Assembly: GCA_964604875.1 (NCBI GenBank)
Contig: CAZSAC010000023.1
Span: 1 to 24,079, forward strand
Direction: 5' to 3'
Length of the DNA stretch: 24,079 nt
Origin: JAVVSR01 sp964604875
Lineage (GTDB): Bacteria; Bacillota; Clostridia; Christensenellales; CAG-917
Below, one piece after another: positions 6,605 through 12,115 of the stretch (positions are counted from its first letter, which is position 1; the number at the start of each line of letters is the position of its first letter). The position numbers and the translations under genes are program-made. Under the pieces are notes generated by a model, which had not been told where the DNA came from, made no database searches, and saw nothing but the letters and a program-made list of their open reading frames with translations.

Positions 6605-7588
6605 ATGGACAATGATTTCGGGGAAAAACTGCAAGACTTAAGGCAGAAGAAAGGGCTTTCTCAAAAGGAGCTTGCGCTAAAGCTTGCGGTCAGCAATAAA
6701 ACCATATCCAAGTGGGAATGCGGACGGTCTTTGCCCGATTTATCTTATTTGCCACGACTTTCAGACATTTTCGACGTCACCGCAGACGAGCTTTTGGGTA
6801 TGGTAGACAGAAAGGAAAAGCAACAAAACCCGACAATGGTTCAAACGGAGACAATTCTATCTCCGACAAGAAGCTCCTTAAAAGCCAAAAGAATAAAAAT
6901 TTGGGAATGGTTGCTGTTGATTTTTTGCTGTATGATGCCATTTTTGATTTCAGCATTTTTTTATTTATGGCTTCCAACAACGCTTCCGATGCACTATAAC
7001 GGCGCAGGCGAAATAAACAGGTGGGGGAAAAGTTCGGAAATAGTTATGCTTGGGATAATCTTGTCCGCAATACCCTCACATTTGCCGATTTTCATACGAT
7101 ACTATAAGCCGGCAAAAGCGCAGAGCGTAAAGGAGTGGAAAATAGTATTATACGCAATGATAATAATGGCTTTAACATATACGTTTACCAGCGTATTCTT
7201 TTGTATAAAAGCTAACAAAGATGCGCTGTTGGCAGGGCTTGCGCCAAGCGCGCCGAATGCCATAACGGTTGGAGCATTGATAGCCAACGCGGTTTTGTTT
7301 GTATTAGGTGTGATTTTGCCTTTATTAAAGCCAAACAGCTATGTAGGGATAAGGTTAAGCGCAACAATGGAAAACGAAAAGATATGGTATAAATCTCACG
7401 AATTTGGGGGTTTATTGTTTATAGCTGCAGGGCTTGGGGGAATGTTGTTTAGCGTTTATCTAAATTCTGTTGTGGCAAAACTGGCAATCACGATACTATC
7501 TCCCGCCGTACTTTTTGCGGCGATAGCGGTTTTTGTCAACAAGGTAAAAAAAAGAGAGGACGAAAAGCCCCAGGTAAAAGAGGATTAG
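6605..7588 (+). CDS. Xre-family HTH regulator fused to SdpI-like membrane domain
   Basis: Residues 6-60 form an Xre-type helix-turn-helix (LSQKELALKLAVSNKTISKWE), followed by a polar linker (about 65-98) and a multi-pass membrane region. The DUF1648 motif LPTTLPMHYNGAGEINRWGK (123-142) sits after the first helix (about 101-121). Further helices lie at about 145-165, 178-198, 218-240, 266-285 and 293-312. NSYVGIRLSATMENEKIWYK (244-263) is the SdpI-family signature. In Bacillus, SdpI is a separate membrane immunity/receptor protein that sequesters the repressor SdpR; here DNA binding and the membrane domain are in one 327-residue chain. The start at 6605 is preferred over the in-frame ATGs at 6575 and 6578 because GGAGGG (6592-6597) precedes it. 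The ligand and target genes are unknown. It occupies the place of rsmG-parAB. Confidence 0.85.
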   Translation: MDNDFGEKLQDLRQKKGLSQKELALKLAVSNKTISKWECGRSLPDLSYLPRLSDIFDVTADELLGMVDRKEKQQNPTMVQTETILSPTRSSLKAKRIKIWEWLLLIFCCMMPFLISAFFYLWLPTTLPMHYNGAGEINRWGKSSEIVMLGIILSAIPSHLPIFIRYYKPAKAQSVKEWKIVLYAMIIMALTYTFTSVFFCIKANKDALLAGLAPSAPNAITVGALIANAVLFVLGVILPLLKPNSYVGIRLSATMENEKIWYKSHEFGGLLFIAAGLGGMLFSVYLNSVVAKLAITILSPAVLFAAIAVFVNKVKKREDEKPQVKED

Positions 7589-7621
7589 AAAAAGAGCCCC
7601 AAGTAAAAGAGGATTAGAAAA
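7566..7621 (+). repeat. 29-bp tandem duplication across the stop codon of the Xre-SdpI gene
   Basis: A 27-bp segment beginning AGCCCCAGGTAAAAG, which includes the TAG stop, recurs 29 bp later (7595-7621) with a single mismatch (G7573 versus A7602). The second copy is out of frame and lies in the 3' untranslated region, just before the terminator. Near-identity suggests a recent event. Confidence 0.88.
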
Positions 7622-7623
7622 TT

Positions 7624-7652
7624 AAAAAAGGCAACCAAAAATGGTTGCCTTT
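7624..7652 (-). terminator. Convergent terminator shared by the Xre-SdpI gene and ftsH
   Basis: AAAGGCAACC (7627-7636) pairs with GGTTGCCTTT (7643-7652) around the loop AAAAAT. Read leftward, the GC-rich part of the stem is followed by a run of T residues (complement of the A-run 7624-7629), so it is strongest for ftsH. Rightward it has only a short T-run inside the stem. Confidence 0.85.
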
Positions 7653-7666
7653 ATAACGCTAAAAAT

Positions 7667-9781
7667 TTATTTTTTATCCGCGGGCTTATCTTCTGTCTTA
7701 GGCTCTGCTTTGTCGGCGGGCTTTGTGGATTCCATCGGCTTATCCTTAGGGGTTTCTTGCGGTTTGATTTCCAAAGGATGACCTAGTCTGGCTTCGGCTT
7801 CCGCTTTAGCTTGCTCAAGTTTTTTGGCGTTTTGCTCAATATGCTGACGTTTAGCTTCAAGTTCTGCGGCTAAGGCTTTGGCTTTTTCCTCCTCGGCTTT
7901 TTTCATTTTTTCCAATGCTTTTTCGTTGGAAATACGAATAATTTCTTCGGGAGTTTTGCCTTCAAAAAGCATATCCACTTCGGCTTGGAAAATGGTTTCT
8001 TTTTCAAACAGAATTTTAACCATATTATCCATAAGCTCGCGGTGTTCGCTGATGATTTTATAAGCCACAGAATAACATTCGTCCAAAATCTTTTTCATTT
8101 CGGCGTCGACTTTTGCGGCAGTTTCGGGCGACATGCCCTGTTGATTAAAGTCACGACCTAAGAAAACTTCGTGCTCGCTGTTGCCCAAAAAGATTGTGCC
8201 AAGCGCGCTCATGCCCCACTCGGTAACCATTTTCCGCGCGATACTGCTTGCCCGTTGAATATCGTTTGAAGCGCCGGTTGAAATATCCTTTAAAACAATT
8301 TCTTCGGCTACGCGCCCAGCTAAAAGCATAGCGATGTTATCCATAAGCTTGCCACGGGTGACGTGGTTATCGTCGTTGTCGGGGCGAGTGATAGTATAGC
8401 CTGCCGCCATACCTCTGGGGATAATAGAAACCTCGTTTACTTCGTCGCAATGAGGCAAAAGTTTGGCAACGATGGCGTGACCGCTTTCGTGATAGGCGGT
8501 AATACGCTTATCGTGTTCGGTGACGACGCGGCTTTTCTTTTGCGGGCCTGCAATAACCTTGTTTATACCCTCGTTGATGTCTTCCATACAGATAGTTTTT
8601 CTGTTTGCGCGAGCGGCTAGAATAGCGGCTTCGTTTAAAAGATTTTCGATATCGGCGCCGGTAAAACCGCTGGTAAGGCGGGCAAGGTTTTTAAAATCTA
8701 TATCGCCGGCAAGAGGTTTATTTCTGGAGTGAACCTTGAAAATTTCTTCTCTGCCTTTGACATCGGGGACATGTACGTATACTTGACGGTCGAAACGACC
8801 GGGACGCAATAAAGCAGGGTCCAAAATATCCGCGCGGTTTGTAGCCGCCATAATGATAATACCTTCGTTGTTTTCAAAACCGTCCATTTGCACCAACAGC
8901 TGGTTTAGCGTTTGTTCTCTCTCGTCGTGGCCTCCGCCTAAGCCCGTGCCTCTTTGACGGCCGACAGCGTCGATTTCGTCAATAAAGATAATACAAGGCA
9001 TATTGCGTTTGGCTTGTTCAAACAAATCTCTGACGCGAGACGCGCCTACGCCGACAAACATTTCCACGAAATCCGAGCCGCTTATGCTGAAGAAGGGCAC
9101 ATTTGCCTCTCCTGCGACGGCCTTTGCAAACAAGGTTTTACCTGTGCCTGGAGGGCCTACAAGCAAAACACCCTTAGGAATCCTTGCGCCGATGTCTAAA
9201 AACTTTTTGGGCGATTTCAAAAATTCTACAATTTCTTGAAGTTCTTCCTTCTCTTCCTCTGCGCCGGCAACGTCGTTAAAGCGCACTTTCACGGCTGAAA
9301 TAACGCGGGCTTTGGTTTTGCCAAAGTTCATCGCTTTGTTGTTTTGACCTTGGCTTTGACGGTAAATGACATAAAAAACGATGCCTAAAAGCAAGATTGA
9401 AAACAGCGGAAATAGCAAGCTGTACATCATCGAGCGTTTCCCGGGGTTATCATAGGTGACCTCGGGCGCGGAAGATGCGTCGACGTTTGCTATTGCGGCA
9501 AAAAGCTCAGACGCGTCGCGGTTTGGGATATAAGCGTAAGCGTCGTATCTGTTCGGGAAGGTATTTTCGGCGTTTGAGCTGGTTTTATAACGAACCTTAA
9601 CCAAATAGTCGCCCGAAACCTGTATGTGAGAAACCTTTCCGTCAAGAATATCTCCTACAAGAGAATTTTTTCCTGCGTAATTTATCTCTTTGGCGTTATT
9701 GGGTGAAAGCAATGACGCAATCAAGACAACGCCTAAAACTAAAACAACAACAATAAGTATTCGTTTAGCGGTTTTATTCAA
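7667..9781 (-). CDS. ftsH: ATP-dependent zinc metalloprotease FtsH
   Basis: This 704-residue membrane AAA+ protease degrades damaged or regulated membrane and soluble proteins. It shows a first membrane helix (8-26), an extracytoplasmic domain, and a second helix (119-140). The AAA module has Walker A GPPGTGKT (209-216), pore-loop MFVGVGA, Walker B IIFIDE (264-269) and a second region of homology ending LLRPGRFDRQV. The zinc site is HESGH (431-435), with the third ligand probably Asp507 in STGASND. Beyond about residue 600 a long charged, Glu/Lys/Ala-rich coiled coil and a Lys/Pro/Glu tail (about 100 residues) exceed many homologues. The start is TTG, chosen because GGAGG lies 9 nt upstream. 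An extended -10 promoter and a terminator bracket it as a single-gene unit. Confidence 0.97.
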   Translation of the reverse strand: MNKTAKRILIVVVLVLGVVLIASLLSPNNAKEINYAGKNSLVGDILDGKVSHIQVSGDYLVKVRYKTSSNAENTFPNRYDAYAYIPNRDASELFAAIANVDASSAPEVTYDNPGKRSMMYSLLFPLFSILLLGIVFYVIYRQSQGQNNKAMNFGKTKARVISAVKVRFNDVAGAEEEKEELQEIVEFLKSPKKFLDIGARIPKGVLLVGPPGTGKTLFAKAVAGEANVPFFSISGSDFVEMFVGVGASRVRDLFEQAKRNMPCIIFIDEIDAVGRQRGTGLGGGHDEREQTLNQLLVQMDGFENNEGIIIMAATNRADILDPALLRPGRFDRQVYVHVPDVKGREEIFKVHSRNKPLAGDIDFKNLARLTSGFTGADIENLLNEAAILAARANRKTICMEDINEGINKVIAGPQKKSRVVTEHDKRITAYHESGHAIVAKLLPHCDEVNEVSIIPRGMAAGYTITRPDNDDNHVTRGKLMDNIAMLLAGRVAEEIVLKDISTGASNDIQRASSIARKMVTEWGMSALGTIFLGNSEHEVFLGRDFNQQGMSPETAAKVDAEMKKILDECYSVAYKIISEHRELMDNMVKILFEKETIFQAEVDMLFEGKTPEEIIRISNEKALEKMKKAEEEKAKALAAELEAKRQHIEQNAKKLEQAKAEAEARLGHPLEIKPQETPKDKPMESTKPADKAEPKTEDKPADKK

Positions 9782-9838
9782 CTTTAATAGCCTCCAAAAA
9801 AAGAAATGCTCATACTACAAGATAAGCAATTTATCAAT

Positions 9839-9866
9839 ATTATACCATAACATCCAAAAAAAGCAA
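9839..9866 (-). promoter_or_regulatory. Promoter of ftsH (extended -10)
   Basis: On the minus strand TTGCTT (9866-9861) precedes TGGTATAAT, whose TATAAT occupies 9844-9839, with a 16-bp spacer. The TG one base before the -10 box makes it an extended -10 promoter. It lies in the 99-bp gap between yyaC and ftsH. Confidence 0.75.
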
Positions 9867-9880
9867 ATAGTTTTAATAGT

Positions 9881-10435
9881 TTAAAGTACAAAGGAGGCGG
9901 GCTTGGGCGTGAGCGCGCAATATAACATAAAGGCTATTTTAAAGCTGATTTTTAACACATTATCTAGCGGTACTGACATCAAGGTGTTAAGCGTATCCTT
10001 TGACGGTTTTTCAACAACGCCCAAAATGCCGAGGTCGCCCACAGAATTTGCGGTATTTGTTACAGCGCGTCGGGGAGTTATTCCTCCGCCGATAACCTTA
10101 ATACTTCCCACGGGAATACAGTTGCTTACGCAGGCGTCCACGGCAATTATTGGACTGTCGGGGTGAACGCGCGAGATAAATTCTATATACTCGGGCAGGT
10201 TCTTTCCGTTGACGCTTCTGCCGGAAACTCCATATACAAAACATCGAAGATTAAATCGGTTAACAAGAAGCTCGCCGACCAACGGACCGACGCTATCGCC
10301 GGAAATTTTGTCGCTGCCAACACATAAAATTACGGGCATTGGTTGGGGAATCAAATATCTAATTTCTTTTTCAAACATAAAATGAGTATTGCCAGATTTA
10401 GAAAAATTAGCATAAAGCAGAAAAAAATATTGCAT
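9881..10435 (-). CDS. yyaC: Sporulation protein YyaC-like (GPR-like, DUF1256)
   Basis: This 184-residue protein matches the YyaC family, related to the germination protease GPR and linked to sporulation. Visible signatures are VILCVGSDKISGDSVGPLVGELL (about 35-57), FVYGVSG, PIIAVDACVSN with its conserved Asp/Ala/Cys (about 95-105), and the late VGDLGILGVVE (about 141-151). No secretion signal is seen, so it is probably cytoplasmic or forespore. The start is uncertain: the first ATG (10435) and a second in-frame ATG (10378, residue 20) both lack a Shine-Dalgarno site. It runs divergently from cvpA and upstream of ftsH. Its presence suggests a spore former, though related genes persist in some asporogenous lineages. 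Confidence 0.82.
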   Translation of the reverse strand: MQYFFLLYANFSKSGNTHFMFEKEIRYLIPQPMPVILCVGSDKISGDSVGPLVGELLVNRFNLRCFVYGVSGRSVNGKNLPEYIEFISRVHPDSPIIAVDACVSNCIPVGSIKVIGGGITPRRAVTNTANSVGDLGILGVVEKPSKDTLNTLMSVPLDNVLKISFKIAFMLYCALTPKPASFVL

Positions 10436-10457
10436 AATTCTATTTTTATGTTATAAT
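10430..10457 (+). promoter_or_regulatory. Probable cvpA promoter (extended -10)
   Basis: TGTTATAAT, with the TATAAT at 10452-10457 and an upstream TG, forms an extended -10 element. TTGCAT 16 bp upstream (10430-10435) is only a partial -35. It overlaps the start of the divergent yyaC gene. Confidence 0.6.
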
Positions 10458-10466
10458 TGTGGTAAT

Positions 10467-10482
10467 AATCTACAAGTAGATT
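10467..10482. promoter_or_regulatory. Perfect 16-bp palindrome in the cvpA leader (candidate operator)
   Basis: AATCTAC-AA-GTAGATT is a perfect 7-bp inverted repeat. It begins 9 bp downstream of the -10 box, covering the expected transcription start, which is a classic repressor position. The half-site GTAGATT also occurs at the far right end of the window (24079-24073, minus strand), just before the EIIC_2 gene. Confidence 0.55.
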
Positions 10483-10514
10483 GTTTTCTGCAACCAAAAA
10501 AACGGAGAGAAGTT

Positions 10515-11258
10515 ATGTTAATGTCCTTAGCGGCTGTTCAATTAGGCGCCGTAGATATTGGGGTTTTGGTAGTGCTGGGCTTAGGCTTTTTGATTGGCAT
10601 AAGCACGGGCTTCGCCAAGTCCTTTAAGGGCATAAGCGGGCTTTTGGGGCTTGCCGCGGCAGTAATAGGCGTTGTATTCGCTTATTCCTACATTGAAAAA
10701 GCGCCCTTCTATGCAAGCTATTTAACAGCGCTTCAGTCGGGTGTCGGTTCCATTGCGGAAACCTTGACTTTGCCTGTCCGCGTGACTGACGGGACTTTGG
10801 AAATTTTTAAAAACGAAGCGTGGGTTGCCTTGGGCGCAAGCTCAACAGGGGCGATTGCAACGGTTTTAAATATGGCGCAAGGCATATTGATTTCCATATT
10901 CGGTGAGTTTATTACGGGAAGCGAAAGCTTGGCTTACGCGATAGCGATGAAATTCGGCGGATATATCGGCAGAGCGGTATTTTTTATTCTGATATGGATT
11001 TTTGGAAAGCTTATTTTTAAATTAATCGGACAATGCTTTGTCAATTTGACTCAAGCCAACAAGGGTTTTGCAAGATTGGATAGAGTTGTCGGCTTGCTGA
11101 TAAATATTGCAATTATCGGAGGGCTTTTGGTCGGCGTAATTTATTATGTGCAAACAAATCCCACTGGCAAAGGCGTTGCGCAGATAAGTTCTGCCATTGA
11201 CGGGTCGATTTTGCTAAGCTGGTTGAAATCGGTTATCGGGACAAAACTGGGCGCATAA
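10515..11258 (+). CDS. cvpA: CvpA family membrane protein
   Basis: This 247-residue integral membrane protein has the CvpA layout. An N-terminal helix pair begins VDIGVLVVLGLGFLIGISTGFAKSF, with the family's D/G...G..KGF turn at about 15-37, followed by a second helix. A loop leads to two further helices at about 149-170 and 191-213, with ARLDRVVGLLINIAIIGGLL matching the conserved LNR..G..LG segment. CvpA was named for colicin V secretion in E. coli but its function in Firmicutes is unresolved (envelope roles have been proposed). The loop between helix pairs (about 60-140) is long for the family. GGAGAGA (10503-10509) fixes the start. A strong terminator follows. Confidence 0.85.
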   Translation: MLMSLAAVQLGAVDIGVLVVLGLGFLIGISTGFAKSFKGISGLLGLAAAVIGVVFAYSYIEKAPFYASYLTALQSGVGSIAETLTLPVRVTDGTLEIFKNEAWVALGASSTGAIATVLNMAQGILISIFGEFITGSESLAYAIAMKFGGYIGRAVFFILIWIFGKLIFKLIGQCFVNLTQANKGFARLDRVVGLLINIAIIGGLLVGVIYYVQTNPTGKGVAQISSAIDGSILLSWLKSVIGTKLGA

Positions 11259-11275
11259 GTATGATGTAAAAAACT

Positions 11276-11302
11276 AACGCAGGCAACCGCCTGCGTTTTT
11301 TT
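11276..11302 (+). terminator. Intrinsic terminator after cvpA
   Basis: ACGCAGGC (11277-11284) pairs with GCCTGCGT (11289-11296) around AACC and is followed by a run of T residues to 11302. Confidence 0.92.
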
Positions 11303-11440
11303 GTGTCCTTAATAATTGTTTTTTATGTCCAAAGGGTTAAATTGTGTCCGTAATAACTTTTTTTGTGTCCCGAATAATGTCCTTAAAATATATTGAGGGT
11401 TGGCGCAAAAAAATATCCGAATAGTATCCGAGACATTATC
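11301..11440. repeat. Degenerate GTCC-AATAA repeat cluster in the cvpA-hup gap
   Basis: TTGTGTCC followed by two variable bases and AATAA occurs at 11301-11315, 11342-11356 and 11363-11377. Related ATGTCC and TATCCGA elements continue to about 11440. ATAATGTC (11374-11381) also has an exact inverted copy GACATTAT (11432-11439). The spacing is irregular (41 and 21 bp), so this is not a CRISPR array. No gene was found in this 284-bp gap. Confidence 0.55.
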
Positions 11441-11479
11441 CTAGCTTAATTTACCTCTGAAGAAGGAGGTTTTTTGTAT

Positions 11480-11504
11480 AAAAAAGGGTGGTTAAAGCCA
11501 CCCT
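11480..11504 (-). terminator. Intrinsic terminator of the HU gene
   Basis: AGGGTGG (11485-11491) pairs with CCACCCT (11498-11504) around TTAAAG. Read leftward it is followed by a run of T residues (complement of A-run 11480-11485), 39 bp past the hup stop codon. Confidence 0.88.
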
Positions 11505-11542
11505 CTAACATTACATATTAATTTGGTCAATAGGCTTGCGTA

Positions 11543-11815
11543 TTATTTAATTGCCTCAAGCAAACCTTTTCCTGCTTTGAAAGCGACGCTTTTCTTTGCG
11601 GGGATTTGGATAGATTGTCCTGTTGCGGGGTTTACGCCTTTTCTGGCTGCGCTCATTTTGGGTTTGAAGGTGCCGAAGCCTACTAATGCAACATCGTCAC
11701 TTGCTTTTAATGCGTCAGTTATAACGGCTACAATTGCATCTACAGATTCTCTTGCTGCGCCTTGTGAAATGCTGGCTTTTGCTGCAACCGCAGCTATAAG
11801 TTCATTTTTATTCAT
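11543..11815 (-). CDS. hup: DNA-binding protein HU
   Basis: This 90-residue nucleoid protein is of exactly the usual HU length. It begins MNKNELIAAVAAKASISQGAARES (helical dimer core). The conserved GFGTF turn follows at about 46-50, leading into the DNA-bending beta arm ARKGVNPATGQSIQIPAKKSVAFKAGK. It binds and bends DNA as a dimer and helps compact the chromosome. An AGGAGG site lies just upstream of the ATG. The gene has its own promoter with a perfect TTGACA and its own terminator, so it is monocistronic and probably highly expressed. A short palindrome, TGGCA-T-TGCCA, sits in its leader at 11833-11843. Confidence 0.97.
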   Translation of the reverse strand: MNKNELIAAVAAKASISQGAARESVDAIVAVITDALKASDDVALVGFGTFKPKMSAARKGVNPATGQSIQIPAKKSVAFKAGKGLLEAIK

Positions 11816-11850
11816 AATATTTCCTCCTAATTTGGCATTGCCATATTTAA

Positions 11851-11880
11851 AGTATAACGGATTTTTCGTAGCGTTGTCAA
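11851..11880 (-). promoter_or_regulatory. Sigma-A promoter of hup
   Basis: On the minus strand TTGACA (11880-11875, perfect) and TATACT (11856-11851, 5 of 6) are 18 bp apart. The leader contains the palindrome TGGCATTGCCA and then the AGGAGG ribosome site. Confidence 0.82.
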
Positions 11881-11902
11881 TAGTAAATTTAAAAAACCAC
11901 CT

Positions 11903-11979
11903 TTTTTTGGTAAAAACAGGCTAAAATTTGCTATTTAATAGAACAATTTTGGGCAGTTGTCGCAATTTTTACCAAAAAA
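11903..11979. repeat. 77-bp nested inverted repeat between hup and the giant gene
   Basis: A perfect 14-bp inverted repeat has arms TTTTTTGGTAAAAA (11903-11916) and TTTTTACCAAAAAA (11966-11979). Nested inside are AAAATT (11923-11928) with AATTTT (11945-11950) and the palindrome CTATTTAATAG (11931-11941). The whole could form one long imperfect hairpin or a cruciform. It lies just upstream of the hup -35 box and about 55 bp before the giant gene's promoter, in a 300-bp gap with no other gene. Confidence 0.7.
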
Positions 11980-12033
11980 TATAAATTTTGCGGGAAATAT
12001 AAAAGGTAAATAATGCCATAATTAAAATTATAG

Positions 12034-12062
12034 TTGCTAATCAAAGTGAAATAAGGTATCAT
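12034..12062 (+). promoter_or_regulatory. Probable promoter of the giant repeat-protein operon
   Basis: TTGCTA (12034-12039; 4 of 6) and TATCAT (12057-12062; 5 of 6) are separated by 17 bp. It would drive the giant gene and probably the genes down to the terminator at 22815. Confidence 0.55.
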
Positions 12063-12115
12063 AATTATATATTCTTAAATATTACGCGTGCATACGTGTG
12101 CCTGAGGAGGGCGTT

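Noticed and set aside
8363..9239. Several plus-strand open frames of 60-85 codons inside ftsH.
   Set aside because: They lie opposite the conserved AAA and protease domains of FtsH and have no homology or ribosome sites; they are reverse-strand shadows.
11301..11440. A possible CRISPR array or T-box-like leader in the GTCC repeat cluster.
   Set aside because: Copies are only 13-15 bp, degenerate, unevenly spaced and without unique spacers of constant length. No specifier-loop or T-box consensus is visible, and no downstream gene is on the same strand within reach.
12098..12115. A GTG start six codons upstream for the giant protein.
   Set aside because: The strong GAGGAGGG site lies between it and the ATG at 12116 and clearly serves the latter.
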